DNA of 64,000 nt from Gari tellinella (lineage: Eukaryota; Mollusca; Bivalvia; Cardiida; Psammobiidae). The notes below the pieces were generated by a model, which was not told the DNA's origin, made no database searches, and was given only the letters and a program-made list of their open reading frames with translations. The DNA lies in the NCBI GenBank assembly GCA_922989275.2, contig OV277870.1, forward strand, positions 58,925,079-58,989,078, given 5' to 3'. Below are positions 21,514-32,533 of this stretch, one piece after another (positions within the stretch are counted from its first letter, which is position 1; every line of letters begins with the position of its first letter). A program made the translations under genes and the position numbers.

Positions 21514-22249
21514 TGCCTGAGAACCTGGCGATCCGGATCCAATCCCAGTTCTGATCGAGTATGCTTGTTTAATTAAGAACAACTGATTAAATATGAAAGG
21601 AAGCTCAAATAACAAGGAACCAAAATGCACCTAAATATATATGTGGGAAGGTCTAGACTGAGTTAGGAACTCGACAAAATGCATTACAAAGGGGAAAACA
21701 TACTTGATAGAATGAAACATTCAAAGTAGTGTATTGCACGTAGCCGAGCATTGAACCTTGAATAAATATAAGTTCATGAGTCGACCTATTTGCACAATCG
21801 AGCCAATATAATGTATACAAATGTAGCTACTTAAATCGAACTACCGCGTATTTATACAGTTGATTTTCGACGCATATATCTATCCGTATTTCAAAGCTCA
21901 AACGTGGCTAAACCACGTTTGAGCTTTGAAATATGGGTATGTTCGATTTAAGTTACATGTAATTGGAGTTATCAATGTTCGACTGTTCAAGGAATACTTA
22001 TTTTACAAACTATTTTAACTACACCTGTTTGCCTTAAGCTGTTTTGAAACGAAACGGCGCCTGTTTGGTTTGATATAGTTTCCTCAAGCTGAAGGAATAT
22101 TTACTTTATTTCCTTTTATAACGCCACACTTTAAACGATAAGTCACGAAAATATATAATAAGCTATTGGTTGGGCCGCTTTAAGTGACAATCTCCCTCTA
22201 TAACTACCACTAAAGAGAAGGCTAATTGATTGTATTAAAAACATGTGAC
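21514..22249. other. Spacer with a 45-bp palindrome
   Basis: Perfect arms ATTTCAAAGCTCAAACGTGG and inverse at 21888-21932, loop CTAAA. An outer pair CTTAAATCGAAC (21831) / GTTCGATTTAAG (21943) suggests a small decayed inverted-repeat element. No gene. Confidence 0.6.
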
Positions 22250-22346
22250 AACTTACAGCAAGGTGAAAGTTAAACTTCACCACCTTTACTTTAAACTTAG
22301 TTTAAGAAGAAGAAAAACGGGAAAGAATAACAGATTCTCCACTGTA
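22250..22346 (+). mobile_element. HP2 fragment fused to a solo A terminus
   Basis: CAGCAAGGTGAAAGTTAAAC / CTTTACTTTAAAC (HP2, M-type), then ACGGGAAAGAATAACAGATT to CTCCACTGTA, an intact A right end without its body. Confidence 0.65.
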
Positions 22347-22349
22347 CCT

Positions 22350-22960
22350 ACATGATTAGCCCACACTCTGGAGTATTGTTTTGGCGAATCCTGATGAACG
22401 TGAGAAATGTCCATACCATTCTTCTTCTTTACTGTACCCGGTAGTGGCAAGCTCTTCGTAAGGGCGAATCAGTGAATAAGCTTTGAAAGCGCAGCTACAC
22501 ATTTTGTGAAGTTCGTGCCAAAGCCCTTATTCATTTTGTTATAGATCCTAGGTACTTGAAGGTTGTTAACTTGTTACTGTCTCTAGTCTTTGTTAATTGA
22601 AGTCTATGTTATCTTATCTTCAAGACCCTCTTGGTTGTTAAACATGATGTTGATCATCTCATCACTTGTCTGCTTCCAAAGTTCAGTGGATGGTTGGTTG
22701 TGGTATTGCATTAAATCATTGGGTTCCTGCAGAAATCCTGTCAGTCCATCTCTATCGTATGCAAAATGCAGATTTGTGATTAGTTCTTCCTCAAAGGATG
22801 GCAGTTCCAACATGTTCGTCCAATGTCTCAAATATGATTCGCTCCAAGAAGAAGTTGAAAAGAGTTGGTGACAGAAAGTAACCCTGCCTAACTCCAACTG
22901 TGGTTCTGAACTATTCACATAAGTTCCAACTACTGAGCATAGCGTTACAAGGTTTCTCAC
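22350..22960 (-). pseudogene. LINE reverse transcriptase fragment, decayed
   Basis: On the minus strand RQGYFLSPTLFNFFLER (near 22890) precedes LITNLHFAYDRDGLTG (near 22765), where active relatives have FADD; the second Asp-flanking residues are altered (FAYD). LETVTS..TFKYLGSI follows near 22560. The order QG..SPTLFN, FADD, YLGS is that of the RT palm. At least two frame changes and stops interrupt it. The short open frame on this strand at 22604-22960 is a piece of this relic. Confidence 0.75.
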
Positions 22961-23138
22961 TGATGTATGTATTACATGTAGTAATAGAGATTTATAAAAA
23001 CGACAATTATATTTTCAAGAACCTGGCCCTTTTTTCACATTCTATTGCTTTGAGTTTCAACGAGAAAGAAAAACGACTTCCCAAATATTTGTTTATTTCA
23101 GTTTCTTAAAGTCGAACTTTCATGTAAGGACTAGACAT

Positions 23139-23495
23139 TACAGCGTTCCCTCTCTACAACGGCCCTCCCAACAACGATTCCTTCCTTATGTAAAACGACA
23201 TTTGCCACAGTTCCCTAAACAAGACAATTATGTCTAACGCTTTTACTTCTGCAATATCATCTGCTTAAAATTGTCGTCTGCTGTTTTTCTAAAAGTAACA
23301 TAATTGACAGAATTTTTTTTAATGACGAGTGACAAACAGCTTGAATCCAGATCAGACACCGCTTTACGCGGCGTCTGGTCTGGATTTAAGCTGTTTGCAA
23401 GTGTAGTCAATTTCCCTACCTATAACGACTCCCTCTGAACAACGCACACAATGCTTGTCTCCCATTGGATGTTGTTGTAGAGAGGGAACGCTGTA
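23139..23495 (+). mobile_element. Family B MITE, first of a tandem pair
   Basis: TACAGCGTTCCCTCTCTACA to GAGAGGGAACGCTGTA, a clean TIR pair. HP1 at 23335-23399 has arms AGCTTGAATCCAGATC / CTGGATTTAAGCTG and core CCGCTTTACGCGG. The TIR start CAGTG/CAGCG with TA resembles mariner-type MITEs. Confidence 0.93.
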
Positions 23496-23863
23496 CTGTT
23501 ATCCCTTCCTACAACGACACTCCGAAAATAATTCCCTCCTTACAACAACGGTTGTCGATATTCCCCAAACAAAAATAATGATCTGTATAACGCTTTCTTT
23601 GATGCAATATCGTCCGCTAAACATTGTCGTTTGCTTTTTTTCTTTCTCAAAGTTAGGAAACATAAAAACAAGAGAAAAGAGATTGAACCACAATCAGACG
23701 CCGCGTAACGCGGCGTCTAATCTGGATTCAAACTGTTTGCAAATGTAAGCTAAGTCATGTTTAGCACTCTAAGGGTATTAATTTCCCCTCCCTATAACAA
23801 CTCCCTTCGAACAACACAAACATCGTTGTCTACCATTAGGTGTTGTTGAAATGGAACATTGTA
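23494..23863 (+). mobile_element. Family B MITE, second of a tandem pair
   Basis: Starts TACTGTTATCCCTTCCTACA, sharing the TA of its neighbour, and ends GAACATTGTA. The outer left hairpin arm is lost (GAGATTGAACCACAATC) while the core and right arm remain. Confidence 0.88.
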
Positions 23864-24211
23864 TAGCCATTTCATGCGGTAAAAGACACGCGTCCGAGTC
23901 TATTTTCTAGAACAGTATAATAGTTATATAATTGAACTATCTCTAAGGTTATTAACATAGCTCTTGCCACGTGTCGACCTCTATCACAAATAATTCGCTT
24001 TTGAAGTCAACATTTTACAGTTATGTGTATTTTAGACCATTTCATTGACTAATGCATCGTCTGCCTTCTAGATTTTGTGTGCAATAATTTTTCAAACTTA
24101 ACAAAAAATACTGTTTGACTTAGAAGTATAATTCAGTTTGACTCTAGATCAGTTGCGGCGTTTGATTCAGAATATGAATATCTCGGCAGCAACTAATAAT
24201 TCTTAGAACAC

Positions 24212-24529
24212 TACAGTGCCCCCTCTCTACAACGACACCCAATGGGAGACACATGCTGTGTGTGTTGTTCGGAAGGAATCAAAACTTGGCTTACGTTTGC
24301 AAACAGCTTGAATCCAGATAAGACACTCGTCATTAAATTTGTTTTCCAATCAAAACGTCCACTTATATATGTAACTTTGAGAGATAACAGCAGACAACAA
24401 TTTTTAGCAGACCATATTGCAGCAGTAAAAGCGTCAAACATAATTGACCTGTTTAGGGAACTGCGGCAAGGGTCGTTGTTAGGATGGAGTCGTCGTTTAG
24501 GGGGGGCGGGGGGGGGGGGGGGCACTGTA
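24212..24529 (-). mobile_element. Family B MITE with poly-G interruption
   Basis: TACAGTGCCCCCTCTCTACA at left; at the right GGAGTCGTCGTTTAGG runs into a G tract before GCACTGTA. One hairpin arm only (CAAACAGCTTGAATCC). Confidence 0.85.
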
Positions 24530-24782
24530 TATCATTTAGAACAATATAACGCACCAACAACATTCATATAGCGTGAATTGTTTAAATGTAAAATTGCGTT
24601 TTCTAAAATGTATATGAAGATTTACTTACAACGGTTTTGATGAATTACAACCGCCGTAGGTCAAATATTTTCTTGGAAAGGAAACAAACATTACTTACAA
24701 ACATCTGCAAGGCAAAACCCAGTTTGGTCGACCGCAGTACCACCCACCATGAGCGAGATTCTGTTGAAAGACAGAATGATGC

Positions 24783-24977
24783 TTAACCCTTTACCCTATA
24801 GCCTGTTTCGAGTTTTAAAAATAGGTGACTACTTAAAGCAGGTTGCCTTAAGTTACCACCTGCTAGAATTAAGAAAATATTCCTTCTGATACATATTCAT
24901 GACTGTATAGATTTTAAGTATTTTCTTCCGCGGAGGATTGAATGCGCTAAAAGGCGCTTCTATAAGGTAAAGGGTTG
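24783..24977. mobile_element. Family C MITE lacking its hairpin
   Basis: TTAACCCTTTACCCTATAG to AAGGTAAAGGGTTG. The HP2 core is deleted, leaving AAAGCAGGTTGCCTTAAG. Confidence 0.85.
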
Positions 24978-25119
24978 AAACAAATGCAGAACACTTACTT
25001 ACCGCGTTAAGATGTCCGTTGTCAACTTTTGTGGTTTTTAAGCCTCGTGATTTAATTACTATGTATTTCAACTAATACCCGTGTTCTATTGCACGATAAT
25101 GCACTGTTCAAATTTCCAA

Positions 25120-25320
25120 ATTAATTCTAGAATATTCAGCGTTAATTTAACACTAAATTCAAAAATGGTAAACAATGCAGATACTGATCAGAGGGTTCAG
25201 GGGCCTTCTGATCAGGGTATTCACTGTTTGCATAGGATAAGAACTCTTCACATGTACACAACGTTTGTTTGTGACGAGTATACTCGTCACTAGCGTTGAA
25301 TGTGGTTAAAGCACGGAAAA
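25120..25320 (+). mobile_element. Family G element
   Basis: Hairpin GCAGATACTGATCAGAGGG / CTTCTGATCAGGGTATTC, then GACGAGTATACTCGTC, a perfect short palindrome, and GTTGAATGTGGTTAA at the right. Confidence 0.6.
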
Positions 25321-25616
25321 TTAACCTATTCGGTGCTGTCGTAAGGAACGGATAAGTGGTGATAATTTTAAGATTTCGAAAGAAATATTTTGTATAAAGA
25401 CGAATGAAAATACACGATATGGGTTGGTGTTTAGAATTTGAAATACTCCATTTGTCGGAAGCTATTTTGTAAATGTAATTAAAAAGGGCAGAACGGAGAA
25501 GGAAAATGGATGCATGCTAACCGGGGCTGGGGTGTTACATTTGTGCTTAAGGTAGTGCGTCATTCATGGGAACAGGACACTGTCGGTCAATGGATGTACT
25601 AAATGTATAACACATT

Positions 25617-25857
25617 AGGGGCCCGTTTAATAAAACTTTGTACGACAAAATTAATGTTGTCGTAAAACAGATTACAAAAATCTCAATTATTATTTATTTC
25701 TCCATCTAATCCTGTCTTGTTACATCTCTTTGGAATCGTCTTTTCAAGACGATTCCAAAAAGATGTCACACGACAGGATTAGATAGAGAAATCAGAAATG
25801 TATAATAAAGTTTTCACTTACGATCGTTTTTGTCGTACGATGTTTTATGAGAAGGGT
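25617..25857. mobile_element. Inverted-repeat element J, copy 1
   Basis: GGGGCCCGTTTAATAAAACT to GTTTTATGAGAAGGG. A central palindrome GGAATCGTCTTTTCAAGACG is nested in longer arms (CTAATCCTGTCTTGT). About 85 percent like the copy at 28202. Confidence 0.85.
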
Positions 25858-25933
25858 CGTCAGTTGACGAGAAGGGTAGATCGCCTAACGTAGAGTACCG
25901 ACATTGACCCTAGTCACCCTACCCCATTACGAT

Positions 25934-26173
25934 TACAGTGGAGAATCTGTTATTCTTTCCCAATAAACGCGTTTACGCTAAGACTATTATTTGCAGGGCA
26001 AACAGTTTGAAGCCAGATCAGACGCCGGGTGACCCGGCGTCTGATCAGGCTCCAAACTGTTTGCCACCAAGATAAACATGAACTATCAGAATTGTCCAAA
26101 AGTTGTACTTTTCTACGTTTTAGTGCTTTGCGTTTGCGTTTAAACGGGAAAGAATAACAGAATATCCATTGTA
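25934..26173 (+). mobile_element. Family A MITE, right arm shortened
   Basis: The GCGTACGTTTGC repeat unit near the right TIR is missing one period, and the end reads AGAATATCCATTGTA. Confidence 0.9.
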
Positions 26174-26189
26174 CAGCATGACATTTCAC

Positions 26190-26546
26190 TACAGCGTTCC
26201 CTCTCTACAACGACACCCAATCGGAGACAAAAATATATTGTGTTCGTTGTTCGGAGGGAGTCGTTATAGGGAGGGGAATTGACTAACATTTGCTAACAGC
26301 TTGCAGACGCAGTGTCTGATCTGGATTCAAGCTGTTTGTCACTCGTCATTATATTTATTCATTTATTCTGTCAAAATCTCCACTTATATGTAACTTTGAG
26401 AAAAAACAGCAGACGACAATTTTAAGCAGACGATATTGCAGCAGTAAAAGCGTTAGACATAATTGTCCCGTTTAGGGAACTGCGACAAGGGTCACTGTAA
26501 GGAGGGAGTGGTTGTTGGGAGGGCCGTTGTAGGGAGAAGCACTGTA
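26190..26546 (-). mobile_element. Family B MITE
   Basis: TACAGCGTTCCCTCTCTACA to GGGAGAAGCACTGTA. Left hairpin arm and core shortened to AGACGCAGTGTCTGATC. GTCGTCTGC box inverted near 26410 (GCAGACGACAATTTTAAGC). Confidence 0.9.
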
Positions 26547-27149
26547 TTTTACAGCCTATTGCAGGTGAATAACTTTCAGTCAAATTAAGGGATTTCTCCA
26601 AATAGTCCTTCAACACAGTTAGATGCGGGTTGCTTGCACTTTTTGATAATAGATTTATGCAGGAAGGGATAAAACGACACTTAAATAAAGTGGTTTGGAG
26701 GACTTGAAAAACAATTGACTGCTTAAAACAGGATTACAATTATGATTAGATTAGGAGGTTTTCATCCTGCATGAAGTGTGATTAATTAATCTTCTAAAAT
26801 GTTAACAATACCGGTATATTAACCCTTCTTATGCTGCATATTCAGATATGCATGTTAATGTGTTACTACGCCAATATCTGCCCATTAGGTTATTTACATT
26901 AGCTAATACATTGTACAAGGATATTTTTCCTGAAGAATTTAAATAGATTCTATAATAACACGGAATAGACCCCCTCATCATACAGCTCCTTGTCTGGGTC
27001 CATATCGTTTGGAAAACTATGAATATATTATGAAATAGCAAGAAAAAGTAAATAGAAACCTACTTTTATAATTTCCAAGAAGTTGCACATATCTTAAACT
27101 TATCGGATATCGCAGCAGTTTCCTGACCGTACATGTACGTCAAATGCGA
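26547..27149. other. Unassigned AT-rich sequence
   Basis: No repeat family, hairpin or coding motif recognised. Confidence 0.5.
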
Positions 27150-27365
27150 TTAACCCTTGCATTGCCAAATTGATTGTGAGGTTTTACCACTTCAACCCCA
27201 GATTGTCGTATGCTTCAATAGTATTGTCTGCAATATTGTTTCAAAGTCAGATTTTAGATAATACGACTAACGAAATTCCGAAACGAGTTTCAAACGATTT
27301 GAATCCTGATCAGATGCTGCGTAGCGCGACGACTGGTAAGGATCCAAACTGTTTGCAAAGCGCCA
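27150..27365 (+). mobile_element. Family D MITE, right end lost
   Basis: TTAACCCTTGCATTGCCAAA, GTATTGTCTGCAATATTG, then HP1 at 27289-27358 (GATTTGAATCCTGATCAG, decayed core, GGATCCAAACTGTTTG). Confidence 0.75.
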
Positions 27366-27726
27366 TTTGGCCTTCAATGCTAGATATGATCAGGATCTGC
27401 ATTGTTTGTTATATTTCAATTTATTGACAACCCTGAATTATCAACAATTGGAAACTCGAGTTGTCCATATGAAGTTTCAGGGAAGAAAGTGTTCAGCTAA
27501 GTTTGGGTATGCATTATTTTGCATGCATGTGAGATCTATACTCATTTGCGCCCAGTGGATTCTTGATTATATTGTGGATGAGTCCTTTTTATCTAAAAGG
27601 TACCTGGTATAATTTTCATTTCCGTTTTGTTTTACATTGAAATTTCTACCAGCAAACAGAGTAGATTCTGACCAGACGCCGCATAATGCGTCTGATCAGA
27701 GTCTACACTGTTTGCCGATGTCCCTT
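27366..27726 (+). mobile_element. H fragment followed by a family F relic
   Basis: GGATCTGCATTGTTTG and CATATGAAGTTTCAGGG belong to H. From about 27540 CGCCCAGTGGATTCTTGATT, ACATTGAAATTTCTACCAGC and the HP1 at 27653-27714 (GAGTAGATTCTG / CAGAGTCTACACTG, core GCATAATGC) match family F; F ends are lost. Confidence 0.65.
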
Positions 27727-27976
27727 TTATCCCTTTCCCTCATAGAAGCGCCTTTTAGCGCATTCAGTTTATTCCTCTGAAGAAAAATAGTTCCAATTTA
27801 TACAGTCATGAACATGTATCATAAGAAATATTTTCTTTATTCTAGCAGATGAAAGCTTAAAGCAGGTTGAAAGTAAAGCAGAATGCGCCTTAAGGCGCAT
27901 TCTGCTTTACTTCCAACCTGCTTTAAGCAGTCACCTATTTTCAAAACTAGGAACTGGCTATGGGGGAAAGGGTTAT
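27727..27976 (-). mobile_element. Family C MITE
   Basis: ATCCCTTTCCCTCATAG to GGGGAAAGGGTTAT; the TTAA has mutated at both ends. HP2 is a near-perfect 70-bp palindrome centred on GCCTTAAGGC near 27894. Confidence 0.88.
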
Positions 27977-28201
27977 AGAACGCTAGGCACAAAATGAGTA
28001 AAACCGCTTTGTCAAGAATAAGATTTGATATTTCTAGAGACGATTAACAGTTACTGTTTTATGGAGATTGGAAATGTTATATAATACAGACAGATCCTAT
28101 AATATTTCTGTATATTCGTATCGATATACTAAAAACTCAAATGTACATGTATATAACGACTGACAAGCGACAATGTTATCATACATGTATGTTACAAACA
28201 A

Positions 28202-28444
28202 GGGCCCCGTTTCATAAAACATTTTACGACAAATGTTGTCGTAAGTCAGATTATAAAACTCTCAATTATTATTTATTTCTCCATCTAATCCTGTCTTGTG
28301 ATATCTATTTGGAATCGTCTTGAAAAGACGATTCCAAAAAGATGTCACAAGACAGGATTAGATAGAGAAATCACAAATTAAATGTATTTTAAAGTTTTGA
28401 CTTACGACAACATTTGTCGTAAGAAGTTTTATGAAACGGGCCCC
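28202..28444. mobile_element. Inverted-repeat element J, copy 2
   Basis: GGGCCCCGTTTCATAAAAC and inverse GTTTTATGAAACGGGCCCC, better preserved than copy 1. ACGACAAATGTTGTCGTAAG near each end forms subterminal palindromes. Confidence 0.9.
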
Positions 28445-28513
28445 TGAACAATAAGGGTTTGGCTAAGTACTTGAGCTGTAGTGATAACATCGTCACATTG
28501 AAGCTACACAAGT

Positions 28514-28983
28514 CGAGAAGATGATTTTATTTCCCAAATAAACGCGTTTATGCTAAAACAGTGTTGTCAATTGCTTAACCCAGATCATACACCGGGTGAC
28601 CTGGCTTCTTAATTTCCAAACTGTTTGTCAACCCGATTAAAGTAAAGAATGTATTTTGTCCAAACGTTATGATTTTTCTTTATATTTTCATATCACGTTT
28701 GCGTTTAGATTCGTTTAACTCTTTCACTGGCAAAATTGTCGTGAAACGTTTACCCCTTCACCGTTTCATTGTCGTGTGCTTCAATTTTGTTGTCTGCAAT
28801 GTCGTTCCAAAGTTAAAAAAATAAGGCGATATGACTGAAGAAATTTCAAAACGAGTGTCAAACAGTTTGTATCCTGACCAGACGCCGCGTTACGCGGCGT
28901 CTGGCCAGGATCCAAACTGTTTGCAAGCGCGCTTTTAAGCGTCATTGAGAGTGAAAGGGAAAGTATAGCATCTTCTACACTGT
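28514..28983 (+). mobile_element. A-like relic split by a family D insertion
   Basis: CCCAAATAAACGCGTTTATG, CACCGGGTGACC, CGTTTGCGTTTAGATTCG at left; GGGAAAGTATAGCATCTTCT to CACTGTG at right of the D copy. Confidence 0.7.
28715..28957 (+). mobile_element. Family D MITE nested in the A-like relic
   Basis: TTAACTCTTTCACTGGCAAA to GAGAGTGAAAGGG; the right TTAA is missing. HP1 at 28859-28923 is complete: GTATCCTGACCAGACGCCG, core GCGTTACGC, return CGTCTGGCCAGGATCC. This is a good reference copy for the D interior. Confidence 0.88.
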
Positions 28984-29005
28984 GAATGAGAGATACAGGT
29001 AATGC

Positions 29006-29512
29006 AGTGCAGTGCCCCTTCTTCATAATGGCCGTCTGAACAACGATTTCCTCGTTACAACAACGCTTACCGTCATTCCCTTACAAGACAATTACAGTGG
29101 AGAATCTGTTATTCTTTCCCGTTATAACGCAAACGTACGCAAACGCTAAGTACTAAAACGTAGAAAAGTTCTTGGACAATTCTGATAATTTATGTTTATG
29201 TTTGTAAAAGAAAAACTAGTTTTAGCGTAAACGCGTTTATCGGGAAAGAATAACAGATTCCCCACTGTATGTATTTCATTGCTGCAATATATCGTCTGCA
29301 TAAATTGTCGTCTACATTTTTCTATAAGTCACATAATTGACATTTTGACGAACAAAAAGTACTGACAAGTGACAAACAGCTTGAACCTAGATCCTCTGGT
29401 TTCAAGCTTTTTGCAAAAATCAGCAATTTTCTCTCCCGTTAACAACTCCCTCCGAACAAGGAACACCATCTTCGTCACTCATTGGATGTTGCTGTAGAGA
29501 GGGGTCACTGTA
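29006..29512 (+). mobile_element. Family B MITE split by a family A insertion
   Basis: GCAGTGCCCCTTCTTCATAA to GAGAGGGGTCACTGTA. Its hairpin is reduced to CTTGAACCTAGATCCTCTGG. Removing the A copy restores GACAAT-TA-TGTATTTC, matching GACAATTATGTC in other B copies. Confidence 0.88.
29093..29269 (-). mobile_element. Family A MITE without its hairpin, nested in B
   Basis: Both TIRs are present, but HP1 is gone: TTTATGTTTATG joins directly to TTTGTAAAAGAAAAAC. 177 bp instead of 250. Confidence 0.92.
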
Positions 29513-29705
29513 GCATAATAACCAGCTAAAACCGACCAGTTCAAAAGATTCTTTGCCGCATCAAAAGGGAGCTTGTTATTGATGGTACAGTCGCTTTTAC
29601 CACCATCCGAAACTGAATATGGACATTCCAGTTTTCAAATGAGGTATAATCCAAATGTGACTATTTAAGTTGTTTTGTTTTACTATACATTGCAAAATGG
29701 ACCAA

Positions 29706-30575
29706 GAAAATATCTTTAAAAAGATATTCAGCGGAATGAGTGGTGGCTGTAGATGGATGTGCAAAATTGTATAAAATTGGGGTTTTCAAAGAATTGTGAT
29801 TTCTTGGATTGAAAAGCAAAAAATACAAGTATACAATGGAAACAGTAACTTTTATCTAAACTATACGAGATAACTCTGACTAAAAAACTATCATGTAAAG
29901 AAATGCAAAACAATAATTTAACCCATATCCTAGCTACTGGTAGGAGATCACCAGATGAATCTATTGTTCTATATATCAAACTTCATTCATAGAGTTTCTT
30001 GAAACAAACTATAACTATAAATTAACTTTCGCTCTGAGTCATGGAAATCAAGTCAGAATATAAATTAAGTACTGTGCATGCTCATACAGATACTGTAGTA
30101 TAGTATGTAACAGCAGTCTGCTGTAAATTCTCTTACACTTCATTCTTGTAAATAAATGATGAAACAACATAATTGTGTTTAACTCACTTGAGGACATTTA
30201 TTATATTGCTATCAATGTATAGTAAATGTACAAATATTTAACAATAAAAACAAATTGGTAGTAAACCATAACAAAACACCTAGCTACCTCTATCTATCTA
30301 TAAAAAGACATAAGATGTCATTTCTTAAAATAGAAGCATGATGTCATCAGCACTGTAGTAAACAGTCTGCAATGTCCAGTCTGTGTCTCGGAATTTTACA
30401 CCCCAAAAATTCATATCTAGTGAATCGGTAATTGTACTTAGACCAGCCTGGCTGCTAATCCAATCAGACAGACAATTCAGTTTCAACAGGTGCTCTCAAA
30501 CCTAAATTTCTGATCAAATATGATTGGTTGAAAATGTTGGTCTAAATAGATACCATGCAGCTCCGCTGAAAAAAT
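29706..30575 (-). mobile_element. Helentron-like non-autonomous element K, copy 1
   Basis: On the minus strand it begins in a T run with TTCAGCGGAGCTGCATGG and ends CATTCCGCTGAA followed by the hairpin AATATCTTTTTAAAGATATT. Paired GCGGA subterminal repeats, a hairpin just inside the 3' end, and T-rich insertion points are features described for Helentron-associated elements; the class is inferred. A second copy is at 54945-55905. No Rep/helicase coding. Confidence 0.6.
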
Positions 30576-30690
30576 GCATTCTGATAAGAGGGCCCCTATT
30601 GGCGCCTCTGGTCTGAATATACATTGTTTGCATAATCTAAGTGTACTCTTCATAGGTACAATGTGTCTCATTACTAGGGCTCTATAGATT
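30576..30690 (+). mobile_element. Family G fragment
   Basis: CTGATAAGAGGGCCCCTATT, GCCTCTGGTCTGAATATACA and TGTTTGCATAATCTAAGTG match the right half of G at 25180-25280. It lies directly against K. Confidence 0.5.
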
Positions 30691-30902
30691 AACCCTTAGC
30701 CTGCCACTCACGACTATAGCTCCATATGCAAACAGCTTGGATCCGGATGAGACGCCGAGTAACTCGGCGTCTCATCCGGATCCAAGCTGTTTGACACTCG
30801 GACAACATTTTCAGCAATTTTGAGCAACTTTGAAGCACTTTGAAACTTGAAGCAGACGAGAAATATAGCAGACGACAATTTATTTGGCGGGCTAAGGGTT
30901 AA
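30689..30902 (+). mobile_element. Family E MITE, copy 1
   Basis: 214 bp, TTAACCCTTAGCC and GGCTAAGGGTTAA ends. Perfect HP1: GCTTGGATCCGGATGAGACG, core GAGTAACTC, exact return. Right half has GAAGCAGACGAGAAATATAG and AGCAGACGACAATTTA (inverted GTCGTCTGC boxes). The hairpin is perfect and the TTAA intact, so it is young. Confidence 0.95.
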
Positions 30903-30940
30903 AGGGATTAACTAGGCTATCGAGTCTACGGAAAACGCGA

Positions 30941-31000
30941 TTAACCCTTAGCCCGCTAAATAAATGGAGCTATAGTCGTGAGTGGCAGGCTAAGGGTTAA
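30941..31000 (-). mobile_element. 60-bp internal-deletion derivative of family E
   Basis: TTAA ends on both sides, only terminal 23 and 37 bp kept, inverted relative to copy 1 which lies 38 bp away. It carries the CCACTCACG and GCTCCAT variants found in copy 1 but not in the copy at 31586. Confidence 0.93.
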
Positions 31001-31249
31001 AACCGATCAGTGCAAAGAAATCCTTCCCAGACGGAGTTTTGTTTTACATCATCAAATTATCGTAAGATATAAGTAAAAAACGAACAGTGAACCAAAATAT
31101 TCATTGCAGTCCACTTTTGGGGGAAGTCAGCATGCTTTCGGGATTTTGACAGTTTAGTTAGATGGGCTGCAGGAATGCAAACACCCCTAAATCGTGGACA
31201 GTACTAAAATGTAAAGTACATTATGGTTCACTGCTCGTTGTTTACCTTT

Positions 31250-31512
31250 TTTACATGTATACCCCGTCATCATTCCATTGTCGTCTGCTTCAATGTTGTC
31301 GTTTGCAAGATCGTTTCTAAGTAAGAGTCAATGTAGTATGACTTAAAGCATATCGATACAAGTGTCAAACAGTTTGGATCCTGATCAGACGCCGCCTATC
31401 ATATATGCAAAAAAACCAAATAGTTTTCATGTTACGCTGCGTCTGCCCAGGATCCAAACTGTATACAAAACACCTTTTGGCGGCATTGCCAATGAAAGGT
31501 TTAAGGGGTTAA
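31250..31512 (+). mobile_element. Family D MITE with an insert in the hairpin loop
   Basis: CATTGTCGTCTGCTTCAATG, GTTTGGATCCTGATCAGACG, then about 37 bp (CTATCATATATGC..TTTTCATG) before TTACGCTGCGTCTGCCCAGG. Right end GAAAGGTTTAAGG is blurred. Confidence 0.75.
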
Positions 31513-31585
31513 AAGGCATACTGCTCTGTTTGTTTATTGTATTAACCGACATTTAAAACAATCCTTAATAATAATAACAACCCTT

Positions 31586-31799
31586 TTAACCCTTAGCCTG
31601 CCAGTCACGACTATAGCTGCATATGCAAACAGCTTGGATCCGGATGAGACGCCGAGTAACTCGGCGTCTCATCCGGATCCAAGCTGTTTGACACTCGGAA
31701 AACATTTTCAGCAATTTTGAGCAACTTTGAAGCACTTTGAAACTTGAAGCAGACGAGAAATGTAGCAGACGACAATTTATTTGGCGGGCTAAGGGTTAA
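31586..31799 (+). mobile_element. Family E MITE, copy 2
   Basis: 214 bp; I count four substitutions against copy 1 (98 percent identity). Clean TTAA on both sides. Confidence 0.95.
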
Positions 31800-31922
31800 T
31801 AGTCTAAAAGGTATATTAAATTTAACATTGATATCTAATGTTAGGGCTCATAATATTGTGAATATTTTATGCAATTTCACTGTGGAGAAAATAACAACAA
31901 CAAAGATATGATAACATTTATT

Positions 31923-31994
31923 GTCAAAACAATTTTGATCCCGATTAGACGCCGAGTATTTCGGCTTTAGATCAGGATCTAAACTATTTAGCAC
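31923..31994. repeat. HP1 hairpin, decayed
   Basis: CAATTTTGATCCCGATTAGA, core GAGTATTTC, return GATCAGGATCTAAACTATTT. Confidence 0.65.
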
Positions 31995-32231
31995 TAACAT
32001 ATTTGACATTTCTTTGACTGTTACAACAACCAAATCAACGAACAAGTAGAAAAAGATCCGTGCAAAAGTGCAACAAACCTCTTCAATTCTCATTAGAGGA
32101 TAAGTAGCTCTTCCTAAAATATACTGACCCAGAAAGCCGGGTTGATGCAATGCCATGGTTCGGAACGATGTTAAATTTCACCAAACGTATATTTATATAA
32201 CTCTTTTATACAATGGTTCTATCTATACAAT

Positions 32232-32385
32232 GTAAACTCTGAAAATCCGGACCTCAAGAAACCGGAATTCTCTGAAATAACCGGACTACTTTAAACCAGA
32301 ATTCTCTGAAAACTTGACTACTATTAACCGGAATTCTATGAAAATCTGACTATTATAAAATGAAAACCGGACAATTTACTCGGTC
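32232..32385 (+). repeat. Short imperfect tandem repeat
   Basis: Four or so degenerate units of 35-45 bp built on CCGGAATTCTCTGAAA and CCGGACTACT. Confidence 0.7.
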
Positions 32386-32533
32386 TTAAACACAAAATTC
32401 ATACAGTTAATGTTCTCTATTACGACCACTGCAATGAATGCTAATTGACTGTATAGAAGACAGACAGCAGCTTAAAGAAAAGTCAAAAACCTTTCCACAA
32501 CATGTCTGAAACGCAAAAATTTAGTGGTCGATA

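Noticed and set aside
22590..22871. 93-residue open frame (+)
   Set aside because: Antisense to a reverse transcriptase relic whose motifs are on the minus strand.
24211..24525. Proline-rich open frame (-)
   Set aside because: Created by the poly-G tract in a reversed family B copy.
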